Shown: piece after piece, positions 17,823-27,277 of the stretch
How the letters are laid out: each line of letters begins with the position of its first letter
Position numbering within the stretch: the first letter of the stretch is position 1
Assembly (NCBI GenBank): GCA_947492235.1
Contig: CANLLZ010000002.1
Coordinates: 1,021,297 to 1,085,296 of the forward strand
Reading direction: 5' to 3'
From: an uncultured Altererythrobacter sp.
GTDB lineage: Bacteria; Pseudomonadota; Alphaproteobacteria; Sphingomonadales; Sphingomonadaceae
DNA length: 64,000 nt
The notes under the pieces: model-generated
The model's input: only the letters and a program-made list of their open reading frames with translations
Told to the model about the DNA's origin: nothing
Database searches by the model: none
Translations under genes and position numbers: made by a program

Positions 17823-20099
17823 ATGGTTGAGCGCGGCAGTCGCCGGAAGGCGACGCGCAAGTCCGGCAGCAGGCGCAAGCGCCGCCCGGAACCGAAACAG
17901 AGAAGTGCCTTCGCGCGCTGGATGCGGCGCATTTTCTTCTTTGGTGCCTTTGCGGCGCTGATGGGCGTGCTGTTTCTGGGGCTGGCGGTTCTCTTTGCCT
18001 CGCGCTCTCTGCCCGGCTATTACGAATTGAAGGCGCAGCAGACCGGCCAGACCATTGTCGTGCGCGCCCGCGATGGCACCCAGATTGTCGAACTCGGCCC
18101 CAGCTACGGGGAATGGCTGGATGCGGGCGAAATTCCGCAGGTGATGAAAGAGGCGATGATCTCGGTCGAGGATCGCCGCTATTACTCGCATTACGGGGTC
18201 GATCCGATTGGCCTCGCCCGCGCGGTCTATGTGGCCGCTACTGGGGACGGGCGGGTCTCTGCTACCTCCACCATCACCCAGCAGCTGGCGCGCAATGTCT
18301 TCCTCAATTCCAACCGCACTATGGACCGCAAGATGCGCGAAGCGGTGCTGGCCATGGCGATGGAGTACAAATTCTCGAAGGAGCAGATCCTCGAGCTGTA
18401 TCTCAACAAGGTGTATTTCGGCGGCGGCGCCTACGGGATCGACAGCGCCAGCCGCAAATTCTTCAGCCACCCGGCAACCGAACTGTCGGTCGCCGAAGCG
18501 GCCATCATTGCCGGGCTGGTGAAGGCGCCCAGCCGGTACTCGCCCACTGCCGATGTCGATGCCGCTGTGGGCCGCGCGCAGGTGGTGCTGCGGCTGATGC
18601 GCGAACAGGGCCGGATCAGCGCGGCGGAGGCCAATGTCGATCCGTCCACGGTCAATCTGCGAGACGATGCGGCCGGCCAGAACTCGGTGCGTTATTTCAC
18701 CGATTGGGCGCTGCCGCAGCTGGATATTCTGCTGCCCGAAACATTCGAGCCGATCGAGGTGTGGACGACGCTGGATGTCGGGATGCAGCGCGCGGCGACC
18801 GCTTCCATCAAGGCGAACACGCCGGGCGGGGCGCAGGGCGCGATGGTGGCGCTCGACCGGGATGGCGCTATCCGCGCGCTGGTCGGCGGCACGGATTATG
18901 TGGAGACCAATTTCAACCGCGCGACCAAGGCGATGCGCCAGCCGGGATCGAGCTGGAAACTGTTCGTCTATCTCGCTGCGCTGGAAGCGGGCTACAAGCC
19001 GGAAGATACGGTCAAGGATACCCAGACGACTATCGAGGGCTGGACCCCGCGCAATTCGGGCGGCGGCTATTCGGGTGAGATGAGCCTGCGCTCCGCCTTC
19101 GCGTTCTCGAAAAACACCGTCGCGGCGCAATTGGGCAATGAAGTGGGCTTCGGCACGGTCGCCTCGATGGCGCGGCGGTTTGGCATCACGTCGGAGATTA
19201 CCACTGTGCCTTCCATGGTGCTGGGCAGTTCCGAAGTGCGCCTGCTCGACATGACCCGCGCCTTTGCTGCGGTGAGCGCAGGGGGCCGGTCGGTCGAACC
19301 CTATGGCATCGTCAAAGTGACCACCGCCAGCGGAGACACGATCTACACCCATGAAAAGGCGCGGCAGACCAAGCTGGTGCCCGATTACGTGGTGGCAGGG
19401 ATTACCGATCTTTTGCAGGCGGCAGTCGCCACCGGCACGGGCAAGGCTGCGCAGATCGGGCGTCCGGTTGCGGGCAAGACAGGCACCACCAGCAGCAACA
19501 AGGACGGCTATTTCGTCGGCTTCTCCAGCGGTATCACCACAGGCGTGTGGATGGGCCGGGATGACAACAAGGCGGTCAGCGGATTGCAGGGCGGGCGCGC
19601 TCCGGCGCAGGCTTTTGCGGCCTTCATGCGCTATGCCGTGAAAGACCGCCCGGTGGAGCAGTTCAACACCGAACTCGACCTGCCCGAGTGGCAGCTTGAG
19701 CCCGATGACGAGGTGATGTTCGGCGACCCGAGCGATTATTACTACATCGACGAACAGGGCAATCTGATCGAGCCGGGCGGCGTTGGCCGGGGCAACCGCC
19801 TGCCGGGCGAGGGCGAAGGCGGCGTGCGCGACACCGGCGAGGATGGCGCTCCGCAGGCGGCGAGCGATGATTTCCTGAACCGCGCAACGGGCGGGGCTAC
19901 CGGTGGCGGTACGTCTCAGGGTTCCGGTGGACAAGGTGGCCAGAGCGGCCAGGGCGTCCAGAGCGGGCAGGGCCGTCAGGGCGGCGGCGCATCGCGGCCC
20001 CAGCCGGCACCAACGCAACCCGCGCCGCAGCAACCGGCGACGGGCCCAGCGACGCGGCCCGCTGCGCCGCCCCAGCAACAGGCACCCGCACCGCAATAA
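17823..20099 (+). CDS. Class A penicillin-binding protein (PBP1A type), bifunctional
   Basis: About 758 residues. A basic cytoplasmic tail (RRKATRKSGSRRKRR), one membrane helix (FFFGAFAALMGVLFLGLAVLF), then the GT51 transglycosylase with catalytic Glu in ISVEDRRYYSHYGVDP and the motif TSTITQQLARNVFL. The transpeptidase has SSWK in QPGSSWKLFVY (SxxK), SKN in FAFSKNTVAA and KTGTTSSNKD (KTG). It polymerises and cross-links peptidoglycan in the periplasm. The C-terminal 130 residues are low-complexity Gly/Gln then Pro/Gln/Ala. ATG 17823 is preferred over a GTG 27 nt upstream. Ends in a strong terminator. Confidence 0.95.
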   Translation: MVERGSRRKATRKSGSRRKRRPEPKQRSAFARWMRRIFFFGAFAALMGVLFLGLAVLFASRSLPGYYELKAQQTGQTIVVRARDGTQIVELGPSYGEWLDAGEIPQVMKEAMISVEDRRYYSHYGVDPIGLARAVYVAATGDGRVSATSTITQQLARNVFLNSNRTMDRKMREAVLAMAMEYKFSKEQILELYLNKVYFGGGAYGIDSASRKFFSHPATELSVAEAAIIAGLVKAPSRYSPTADVDAAVGRAQVVLRLMREQGRISAAEANVDPSTVNLRDDAAGQNSVRYFTDWALPQLDILLPETFEPIEVWTTLDVGMQRAATASIKANTPGGAQGAMVALDRDGAIRALVGGTDYVETNFNRATKAMRQPGSSWKLFVYLAALEAGYKPEDTVKDTQTTIEGWTPRNSGGGYSGEMSLRSAFAFSKNTVAAQLGNEVGFGTVASMARRFGITSEITTVPSMVLGSSEVRLLDMTRAFAAVSAGGRSVEPYGIVKVTTASGDTIYTHEKARQTKLVPDYVVAGITDLLQAAVATGTGKAAQIGRPVAGKTGTTSSNKDGYFVGFSSGITTGVWMGRDDNKAVSGLQGGRAPAQAFAAFMRYAVKDRPVEQFNTELDLPEWQLEPDDEVMFGDPSDYYYIDEQGNLIEPGGVGRGNRLPGEGEGGVRDTGEDGAPQAASDDFLNRATGGATGGGTSQGSGGQGGQSGQGVQSGQGRQGGGASRPQPAPTQPAPQQPATGPATRPAAPPQQQAPAPQ

Positions 20100-20110
20100 A
20101 GCCAGACAAG

Positions 20111-20148
20111 AAAAAGGCCCCGCCGGATCGCTCCGACGGGGCCTTTTT
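20111..20148. terminator. Bidirectional intrinsic terminator
   Basis: AAAAAGGCCCCG and CGGGGCCTTTTT form a perfect 12-bp stem with A and T tracts on either side, between the convergent PBP gene and degP-like gene. It can stop transcription from both directions. Confidence 0.9.
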
Positions 20149-20174
20149 GTGTGTGTTGTGGTTCGTCCGACCAA

Positions 20175-21719
20175 TCAGCGCATGCGCACCGCGACATAGG
20201 CGGCTGGGCGGCCCCGGCGCTGGATGCGCAGAAGAACCGCATCACGCCCGGCATTCTTGGCCTGCGTCACGGCATTTTCGAGATCGTCCAGGCTGGCCAC
20301 GCCGCGGTAGTTCGCCGACAGGATGATATCGCCGCGCTGGAGGCCCTTGCGCGCTGCATCGGCATTCGGATCGACGGCAGCAATGACCATGCCATCGGTA
20401 TCGGCGGAAATGCCCAGTTGACGCGCGATCTGCGGTGTCAGGTCGAGCACCTGCAGGCCCAGCGCATCGGCGACAATCTCGCTGTCGGTGCCTTCGGCCG
20501 CCATCTCGTCATCCGAATCGCCGTCGGCGTTGAACATCTGCTGCTGGCGCAGTTCATCCTCGCTCGGACGCTTACCAACCGTCAGCTGCACCGTGCGGCG
20601 CGAACCGTCGCGATACAGCTCCACCGGCACGCGGGTGCCAGGGGCGATATTGGCGACGAGGAAGGACAGCGTCTGTTCCGGCGTCACATCCTTTCCATCG
20701 ACCTTGGTCACGATATCGCCGGGCTCGATTCCGCCCTTGTCTGCCGCGCCATCGGGCACGACCGACTGGACAAACTCGCCGCGATTGCGCGCAATGCCGA
20801 GCGAATCCGCAACATCGTCGGTCACCGGATTGATCTGCACGCCCAGATAGCCGCGCTCAATCGCGTTGCCGCCTTTCAGCTGCTCGACAATCGGTTCGGC
20901 GATTTCGGCAGGGATGGCGAAGCCGATGCCCACGCTGCCGCCGCTGGGGCTGAATATGGCGTTGTTGATCCCGATGACATTGCCCTGCATGTCGAACAGC
21001 GGACCGCCCGAATTGCCGCGATTGATGCTGGCGTCGGTCTGGATGTAGCGGTCATAGGCGCCGCCCTGGCCGGTGTTGCGATAGACCGCCGAAACGATCC
21101 CGCTGGTCACGGTGCCGCCGAGACCGAACGGGTTACCGATGGCCATCACCCAGTCGCCCGGACGGGCCTGCGAGCTGTCGCCGAACTTCACGAAGGGAAA
21201 GGGCTCGCTGCGATTGATCTTCAGCACGGCGAGGTCGGACTGGGCATCCGCTCCGACCAGCTCGGCCTCGTATTCGGTGCCGTCGGGCATGGTGACGGTG
21301 ATTTCCTCCACCGTGCCGCGACCGCTGGGGCTGACCACGTGGTTGTTGGTCACCACGAAACCATCGGCCGAGATGACGAAGCCGGAGCCCAGCGACTGAG
21401 CCTCGCGCGTCTGGGGCTGGCCGTTGCCGTTCCCGCGATTGCCGAACAGGCCTTCAAACGGGGTGCCGCTGAACGGGTTGCGGCTCTGCTGAACCTCCAC
21501 GCGCTGGCGGGTGGAGATGTTTACCACGCTGGGCTGCAATTGCTCGGTCAGGTCGGCAAAGCTGGCAGGCGCTCCGGCGCGGGGGACGATGCTCGACATG
21601 CGCGCATCGTCGTTCTGCGCGACCTGTGCCCCTGCGGGCTGGCCGGTGATCAGGGAAACGGTGGCGCCGCCGATCAGCAGCGCGGTGGAAAGTCCATAAG
21701 CGTAACGCACAGGTTTCAC
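20175..21719 (-). CDS. degP: DegP/HtrA (Do) family periplasmic serine protease
   Basis: About 514 residues. Signal or anchor (YGLSTALLIGGATVSLITGQPAGAQ), then a chymotrypsin-like protease with His in VVTNNHVV, Asp in AQSDLAVLKI and Ser in INRGNSGGPLFD. Two PDZ domains follow (NPVTDDVADSLGI...IEPGDIVTKVDGKDV and TPQIARQLGISADTDG...LQRGDIILSANYRGV). Degrades or chaperones misfolded envelope proteins. GTG 21719 is chosen, with AAGGAACGAGAGGA upstream; a TTG at 21746 would add nine residues. Downstream of hflK-hflC on the same strand after a 167-nt gap; the three are often linked in this lineage. Confidence 0.95.
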   Translation of the reverse strand: MKPVRYAYGLSTALLIGGATVSLITGQPAGAQVAQNDDARMSSIVPRAGAPASFADLTEQLQPSVVNISTRQRVEVQQSRNPFSGTPFEGLFGNRGNGNGQPQTREAQSLGSGFVISADGFVVTNNHVVSPSGRGTVEEITVTMPDGTEYEAELVGADAQSDLAVLKINRSEPFPFVKFGDSSQARPGDWVMAIGNPFGLGGTVTSGIVSAVYRNTGQGGAYDRYIQTDASINRGNSGGPLFDMQGNVIGINNAIFSPSGGSVGIGFAIPAEIAEPIVEQLKGGNAIERGYLGVQINPVTDDVADSLGIARNRGEFVQSVVPDGAADKGGIEPGDIVTKVDGKDVTPEQTLSFLVANIAPGTRVPVELYRDGSRRTVQLTVGKRPSEDELRQQQMFNADGDSDDEMAAEGTDSEIVADALGLQVLDLTPQIARQLGISADTDGMVIAAVDPNADAARKGLQRGDIILSANYRGVASLDDLENAVTQAKNAGRDAVLLRIQRRGRPAAYVAVRMR

Positions 21720-21886
21720 GTCCTCTCGTTCCTTTTCATACTTCAAATCCTACTGCCCCCATTCTGGCGAGCGATTACCAGAGCGTCGGGGGACTGAACC
21801 CGCTTTGAACAGCCCCGATGAACGGCCTGCCTGTTTCTGCGAACGACCGATCACAGCCGTCCAGCGGCTTGCTCCAGCGCCGTGCC

Positions 21887-22717
21887 TCAGCGACGACCGC
21901 GGAACTGGCGCATATACTCATTGTCCGGCGACAGGATGATGCTGCTTTCGCTGCCGCTATCGCTGGCGAAGGTCGCATCATAGCTCTGCATGGCGCGGTA
22001 GAAGTCGTAGAATTCCGCATCCTTGCCAAAGCTTTCGGCATAGGTCCGTGCCGCGTCGGCATCGGCCTCGGCCCGAATGATCCGCGCATCCCGCGAACCG
22101 GCAGCGCGAATGGTCCGCGCCTCGCGTTCACGATCCGATTCCATCCGGCGGAAGGCCGATTGCAGCGGAGCGTCGGGCAAATCGGTGCGCATGATCTGCA
22201 CATCGATGACCTCTGCGCCGTATTGCGCTGCCTGCCGGTCCAGATTGGCCCGCACGTTGGCAAGGGCCGAACCGCGCTCTGCCGTCAGCATGGCCTGGAA
22301 GGTCCGGCGGCCCAGTTCCTGACGCAGCACGGAGTTGAGGATCGGCGCGAGGGCGTTGCGCACGCCCTCTGTGGTGCCCGCACGTTCCACCATGCGCACC
22401 GGATCGACAATCCGGAACCGCGCATAGGCATTGACGAGCAAACGCTGCTGGTCATTCGACAGAACTTCCTCGTCCGTCATTTCCAGATCGAGCAGGCGCT
22501 TTTCGATCTTGCGCACGCTTTCGATGATCGGGATGCGGAAATAGAGCCCGGCACCGCGCTTGGTCGTGGTGGTGTTGGCCACGCCGACGGGTTCACCCGT
22601 GCGGATCACCACGGCCTGCTCTTCTTCCGACACTACAAAGGCGCTCAGCGAGAAGACCACGATGGCGGCCAGCACTGCGAAGATCACGAGGCGATAATTA
22701 TGCAAAGCCTGAGGCAT
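21887..22717 (-). CDS. hflC: HflC, regulator of FtsH protease (SPFH/band 7)
   Basis: 276 residues. One N-terminal transmembrane helix (LVIFAVLAAIVVFSLSAFVV), then the band-7 domain with EEEQAVVIRTGEPVG, GLYFRIPIIESV and LVNAYARFRIVDPVRM, and a coiled-coil-rich C-terminus (RREAR/AEADADAARTYAESFG) ending in DNEYMRQF. Forms a periplasm-facing complex with HflK around FtsH. Its ATG lies 2 nt after the hflK stop. Confidence 0.96.
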   Translation of the reverse strand: MPQALHNYRLVIFAVLAAIVVFSLSAFVVSEEEQAVVIRTGEPVGVANTTTTKRGAGLYFRIPIIESVRKIEKRLLDLEMTDEEVLSNDQQRLLVNAYARFRIVDPVRMVERAGTTEGVRNALAPILNSVLRQELGRRTFQAMLTAERGSALANVRANLDRQAAQYGAEVIDVQIMRTDLPDAPLQSAFRRMESDREREARTIRAAGSRDARIIRAEADADAARTYAESFGKDAEFYDFYRAMQSYDATFASDSGSESSIILSPDNEYMRQFRGRR

Positions 22718-22719
22718 GA

Positions 22720-23886
22720 TTACTGCCCTCCACTTGTTTGAGGTGCGGCTTGCTCGGCGGGCGGTTGCTGTGCCCGCCTGCGGATTTCCGGCAGCGGCAG
22801 ATACGGCGTCACATTGCCGGTCTCCACGACTGTCTTGTCGGTATCGCGCAGCACACGCTCCATGGTTTCGTAATAGAGGCGCTGGCGGGTGACTTGCGGG
22901 GCGAGGCGGTATTCCTCGTACACCTTGTCGAACGCCTGCGCTTCACCTTCGGCCTGCGCCAGAACCTGCTGCGCATAACCGCGCGCCTGATTGCGGGCGG
23001 CATCGGCGTTTTGCTCTGCCACCTGCACATCGCGGAAGGCATCGACCACTTCTGCGGGCGGATCGGCTTTCTCGATTTCGACACCCAGAACGCGGATACC
23101 GGCCTGATAGGTGTCCAGCGTGCGCTGCATCCGCTCACGCACGTCCTGCTCGATTTCGGCACGGCCCTGACCGGAGAATGTCTGGTCGAGCTCTTTCTCG
23201 GCCACGGCGGCGCGCATCGCGGCTTCGGCCGCCTCGTTCACCGCTTCGATCGGATCGACCAGCCGGAATTTGAAATTGCTCAGATTGTTGATGTTCCAGC
23301 GGACGATATAGCTCAGATCGACCAGATTCTGGTCACCGGTCAGGATCAGTTTGACCTGACTGTCAGAGCCCGGAATCTGGATGGCGCGCACGCCCTGCAC
23401 GTCTTCCTTCTCGACAATCTCGATCGGGTATGGCGCGGATATATGCAGGCCGGGATCCAGCGTGCGGGTGAAATTACCCAAGGTTTTGACAACCGCCTGC
23501 TCGCGTGCCTCGATAAGATGAACGCTGGTGGACGCTAAAAACAGGAGGACCATTCCGCCCAAGATGAAGGGGAACCAGCTTTTGCCGCCGGGCCGGGTGG
23601 GCATGCGGAAATTGGGGCCACCGCCGCCGCCGCCCCGCCGTGGGCCTTCCGGTCCGCGATTCTTGAAAATATCCTCGATCTTGGCCGAGCGGCGCGGGCC
23701 TTCGCTGCTGCCACCTTTGGGCGGGACCCACGGATTGCGGGGGCCATCACTTTTTCCCCCGTCACCATCGCTGCCGGAGGGGCTATCCCCGCCGCCATCC
23801 GAGCCATTGCCGCCACCATTGCCCCAGGGGCTCTTGCCAGCCATTGCCAGCCCAAACCGCCTGCGAAATCCATCCATATTGATCAT
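22720..23886 (-). CDS. hflK: HflK, regulator of FtsH protease (SPFH/band 7)
   Basis: 388 residues. A Gly/Pro/Asp-rich cytoplasmic leader (NGGGNGSDGGGDS), a membrane helix (FPFILGGMVLLFLAST), then band 7 with EAREQAVVKTLGNF, LIGDQNLVDLSYIVRW-like sequence and DPIEAVNEAAEAAMRA, and the coiled-coil Q-rich part typical of HflK. Start choice is uncertain: ATGs at 23886, 23877 and 23844 (MAGKSPWGNGGG) are in frame, and the last has the best upstream purine run. It heads an hflK-hflC-degP cluster. Confidence 0.94.
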   Translation of the reverse strand: MINMDGFRRRFGLAMAGKSPWGNGGGNGSDGGGDSPSGSDGDGGKSDGPRNPWVPPKGGSSEGPRRSAKIEDIFKNRGPEGPRRGGGGGGPNFRMPTRPGGKSWFPFILGGMVLLFLASTSVHLIEAREQAVVKTLGNFTRTLDPGLHISAPYPIEIVEKEDVQGVRAIQIPGSDSQVKLILTGDQNLVDLSYIVRWNINNLSNFKFRLVDPIEAVNEAAEAAMRAAVAEKELDQTFSGQGRAEIEQDVRERMQRTLDTYQAGIRVLGVEIEKADPPAEVVDAFRDVQVAEQNADAARNQARGYAQQVLAQAEGEAQAFDKVYEEYRLAPQVTRQRLYYETMERVLRDTDKTVVETGNVTPYLPLPEIRRRAQQPPAEQAAPQTSGGQ

Positions 23887-23984
23887 GTCATACTGTATAG
23901 GGTTGGATTGACGGAAAAACAGGGGGCCAAAGGGCCAAATTTGCTGCTAGGGGCGCACAGGTCATGGTTAAGGGGTCTGCATAA

Positions 23985-24962
23985 GTGAAATCCGCGCTTC
24001 AGGAAGCGGTGCGCGCGTCGCTTTCCGGCGATGTTTCGGCGCGTCTCAGCACGGTCGCGGTGCGCGGCAGCTCGGCGACGCTGGTGCTGGACGGGGCGGG
24101 GCTGTCGGCCAGCGAGCGCGATATACTGGAAGCCGAAGCCAAGCGTCAGGCCTCTGCCCATCCCGAGATTACCGCCGTGCAGGTCGCGATCATGGCGCAG
24201 CGCACCACGCGGCGGATTATCGCGGTGGGTTCGGGCAAGGGCGGCGTCGGCAAATCGACGCTCACCGCCAATCTCGCGGTCGCCCTCAAACGCATGGGCC
24301 ACAAGGTCGGCGTGGTCGATGGCGATATTTACGGGCCGTCGCAGCCTACCTTGCTGGGCTGCACCAAGGCAAAGCCGGTGGCGAAGGACGAGGTGCTGCA
24401 GCCGGTTACCGGCGTGCTGGACATTCCCACACTATCGATCGGGCACATAATCGCACCGGGCAAGGCGCTGGCATGGCGCGGGCCGATGGCGGCGGGCGCG
24501 CTGGGCCAGCTGATCGAGGCGGACTGGGGCGACGTCGAAACCCTGCTGGTCGATCTGCCGCCGGGCACCGGCGATGTGCAGCTCACCATGGTGCAGAAAT
24601 ACAAGCCCGCAGGCGCGGTGATCGTGTCGACGCCGCAGGATCTGGCGCTGATCGATGCCGCGCGGGCCGGACAATTGTTTGAAACAGCGGGCGTACCGGT
24701 GATCGGACTGGTGGAAAATATGGCCGGATATATCTGCCCCCATTGCGGCGAGGGCAGCGATCCTTTCGGCCAGGGCGGTGTCGAGAAAATCGCCGAGCGG
24801 CTGGAGCTGCCGTTCCTTGGCCGTGTGCCGCTGACCATGGCGATCCGGCAGGCCAGCGATGCGGGCACGCCCCCTGCCGCAGACGAAACAGGCGAGGCGC
24901 GCGAAGCCTTCGGAGCGATTGCCCGGCAATTGGCTGATTGGCTGACGAAGGAGCACGCCTGA
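23985..24962 (+). CDS. apbC: Mrp/NBP35-family iron-sulfur carrier ATPase (ApbC)
   Basis: 325 residues with GTG start. A short N-terminal DUF59/MIP18-like segment (about 1-70), then the P-loop with deviant Walker A GSGKGGVGKSTLTAN, Switch I DGDIYGPSQPTLLG, LLVDLPPGTGD and STPQDLALIDA. The Fe-S binding pair is in YICPHCGEGSDPFG (CxxC). It delivers [4Fe-4S] clusters to target enzymes. Divergent from hflK with about 98 bp between starts; followed after 3 nt by the molybdenum hydroxylase gene, which itself would need a partner Fe-S subunit. Confidence 0.95.
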   Translation: MKSALQEAVRASLSGDVSARLSTVAVRGSSATLVLDGAGLSASERDILEAEAKRQASAHPEITAVQVAIMAQRTTRRIIAVGSGKGGVGKSTLTANLAVALKRMGHKVGVVDGDIYGPSQPTLLGCTKAKPVAKDEVLQPVTGVLDIPTLSIGHIIAPGKALAWRGPMAAGALGQLIEADWGDVETLLVDLPPGTGDVQLTMVQKYKPAGAVIVSTPQDLALIDAARAGQLFETAGVPVIGLVENMAGYICPHCGEGSDPFGQGGVEKIAERLELPFLGRVPLTMAIRQASDAGTPPAADETGEAREAFGAIARQLADWLTKEHA

Positions 24963-24965
24963 CCG

Positions 24966-27236
24966 ATGCGGATGTCGCGGCGCGGATTGCTGGCTGGCGC
25001 TGCCGTTGGCGGCGGGCTGTTCGTCGCGTGGGCGCTCTATCCGCGCACCTTCCCCGATCCCCTCGCCACGACGGATCAAGAAACCGCCTTCGGCGCATGG
25101 CTGAAGATCGCCGAGGACGGGGTGATTACCGTCGCTGTCCCGCAATTGGAGATGGGGCAGGGCGTTACCACTATTCTGGCGCAGATTATCGCGGTGGAGC
25201 TGGGCGCGGACTGGCGGCAGATTGCGGTCGAGCCCGCGCCAGTGAGCGGGATTTATGCCAATGTCCCGCTGGCGGCCGAATGGGCGCCGCTATGGATGCC
25301 GGAAATTCCCGGAGTGTCGGAGCCGGAAGATGGCATTGTCGCGACCCGCTACGCCCAGCACACCCGCCTGACCGCCACCGCTGCAGGCACCACTCTGGCT
25401 GCCTATGAGACCCCGGCCCGCGAAGCCGCGGCCACGGCGCGCAGCCTACTGGTTCAGGCGGCAGCGGACAGATGGGGTGTCGCGCCCGAGCAATGCGATA
25501 CCCGTGCAGGCTTTGTCGTGCACGATAACGAGCAATTGCGCTTTGCCGAACTGGCCCGCGAGGCGGCGCTTCTGGACCCGCCGGAAACGCCTCCGGTCAA
25601 AGTTTTGCCCGCTGCCGAGACGCCTTTGCCCGGAGAGGCGGAGGCTCCGTCCGCGTTCCCGCGCCTCGATCTGCCATCGAAAGTCGACGGGTCGCATCTG
25701 TTTGCGGGCGACATCCGCCTGCCGGGCATGGTCTATGCCGCGATCCGCCATGCGCCCGTCTCTCCGGCCTCCGGTGTGGCCCGGTTCGACCGCGCGGCAG
25801 CCGAAGCCCTGCCCGGCGTGGTGCAGGTGGTGGAAGGGCGCGACTGGCTGGCTGCGGTGGCCGAAAATGGCTGGGCTGCGGAAAAGGCACTGGACGCGAT
25901 GGCCGTCCGCTTCTCGGCAGTCGATCCGGTCGACAGCGCCAGCATCGAAGAAGCACTGGACGCGGCGGTGCGCGAGGGCGAAGTGTACGTCATCGCCGAG
26001 CGCGGCGAGACCGGCGGAGAGTTCGGCAAGGCCAGCATCGCCCGTCGCTATGACGTTGCGCCTGCGCTCCACACCCCGCTGGAAACCGCGACCGCTGCGG
26101 CGTGGCTGCGCGATGGACGGCTGGAATTGTGGATGGCCTCGCAAGCACCCGAGCGCGCACGGGAGGCTGCGGCGAAAGCCATCGGGTTGAGCGCGGAGAA
26201 GGTCGTGCTTTATCCCATGCCGGCAGGCGGGAGTTTCGACCGGCGGCTGGAGCATGAGCACGCGATCGAGGCGGCGTTGCTGGCGCGCGAAGTCGGCCGC
26301 CCGGTGCAATTGTCGTGGAGCCGCGAGCAGGAGACCCTGCGCGCGCCGCCCCGTGCGCCTGCCGCTGCTTTGCTGGCGGCCAAGTTCGACAATGCCGGCG
26401 GCATCGCGGCGATGCGCACGCGGATTGCCGTGCCGAGCACCAGTCTTGAATTCGGGCGGCGGCTGTTCGCCAATGACACGCACCGCGCGGCGATCGAAAA
26501 CTCTGCGGGCAAGCGCGATCCGCTGGCGGTGGCGGGCGCGCTGCCATTCTATGCCATTCCCGACGCGGCGGTGTATCAGGCCCCTGTGACCATTCCGCTT
26601 CCCACCGGACGGATGCGCGGCGGCGCGCACGGTCTGACGGCATTCTTCACCGAGAGCTTTATCGACGAAATCGCCGCAAAGGCCGCGCGCGAGCCGCTTT
26701 CCTTCCGGATCGGCATGCTGGGCGGCGATCCGCGCATGGTAGCGTGCCTTCAGAGGGCCGCGCGCATGGCGGAGTGGGGCGGCGGTCGTGACGGCGCGGG
26801 TCAGGGCCTCGCCTGCCACCGGATGGGCGATGCGGCCAGCGGCGGATCGATTGCCTGCGTCGCCACCGCGCGGCAGGCAGAGGGCGGCCTCAGGGTAACG
26901 CGGCTGACGGCGGCGGTGGATATCGGGCGGATCGTCAATCTGGATATTGCCCGCCAGCAGATCGAAGGCGGGCTGGTTCACGGCCTCGCGCTGGCCATGG
27001 GCAGCAGTGCGGTGTGGGACGCCGGTCGGCCCGACAATCGCCGCCTGTCGCAGCTCGGCTTGCCCCGCCTGCCCGAAATGCCGGAAGTGGACGTGGAGCT
27101 GATCGCCAGCGAAGCACCGGCTTTCGACCCCGGCGAACTGGGCCTGACGGTGGCCGCCCCGGCGATTGCCAATGCGCTGTTTTCGGCCACCGGATTGCGC
27201 CTTCGCCGCCTGCCCTTATTGTCGGGCGGTCTATAG
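24966..27236 (+). CDS. Molybdenum hydroxylase large subunit (isoquinoline 1-oxidoreductase beta / IorB-like)
   Basis: 756 residues. The N-terminus MRMSRRGLLAGAAVGGGLFVAWAL resembles a Tat signal (RR with hydrophobic core). Aldehyde oxidase/xanthine dehydrogenase molybdopterin-binding signatures follow: VAVPQLEMGQGVTTILAQI, KVDGSHLFAGDIRLPGM, HTPLETATA, and near the end DIGRIVNLDIARQQIEGG and PGELGLTVAAPAIANALF, which keeps the catalytic Glu position. No small [2Fe-2S] subunit (iorA) is adjacent, which is unusual for this family. The substrate is unknown. Follows apbC by 3 nt, so co-transcription is likely. Confidence 0.88.
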   Translation: MRMSRRGLLAGAAVGGGLFVAWALYPRTFPDPLATTDQETAFGAWLKIAEDGVITVAVPQLEMGQGVTTILAQIIAVELGADWRQIAVEPAPVSGIYANVPLAAEWAPLWMPEIPGVSEPEDGIVATRYAQHTRLTATAAGTTLAAYETPAREAAATARSLLVQAAADRWGVAPEQCDTRAGFVVHDNEQLRFAELAREAALLDPPETPPVKVLPAAETPLPGEAEAPSAFPRLDLPSKVDGSHLFAGDIRLPGMVYAAIRHAPVSPASGVARFDRAAAEALPGVVQVVEGRDWLAAVAENGWAAEKALDAMAVRFSAVDPVDSASIEEALDAAVREGEVYVIAERGETGGEFGKASIARRYDVAPALHTPLETATAAAWLRDGRLELWMASQAPERAREAAAKAIGLSAEKVVLYPMPAGGSFDRRLEHEHAIEAALLAREVGRPVQLSWSREQETLRAPPRAPAAALLAAKFDNAGGIAAMRTRIAVPSTSLEFGRRLFANDTHRAAIENSAGKRDPLAVAGALPFYAIPDAAVYQAPVTIPLPTGRMRGGAHGLTAFFTESFIDEIAAKAAREPLSFRIGMLGGDPRMVACLQRAARMAEWGGGRDGAGQGLACHRMGDAASGGSIACVATARQAEGGLRVTRLTAAVDIGRIVNLDIARQQIEGGLVHGLALAMGSSAVWDAGRPDNRRLSQLGLPRLPEMPEVDVELIASEAPAFDPGELGLTVAAPAIANALFSATGLRLRRLPLLSGGL

Positions 27237-27277
27237 TTCCCCTTGACCCTGCGGCTTCCACCGCCAAGTGAGCGCGC

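Noticed and set aside
16164..20174. A 1336-codon open frame on the minus strand
   Set aside because: It runs antisense to the GST, msrB and PBP genes, has Arg/His/Gln-rich composition and no domain; it is a high-GC shadow.
20151..21797. 548-codon frame antisense to the degP-like gene
   Set aside because: The minus-strand protease has full catalytic motifs; this frame is its shadow. The same holds for 13756-15450, 10529-11698, 25446-26981 and 5192-6103.
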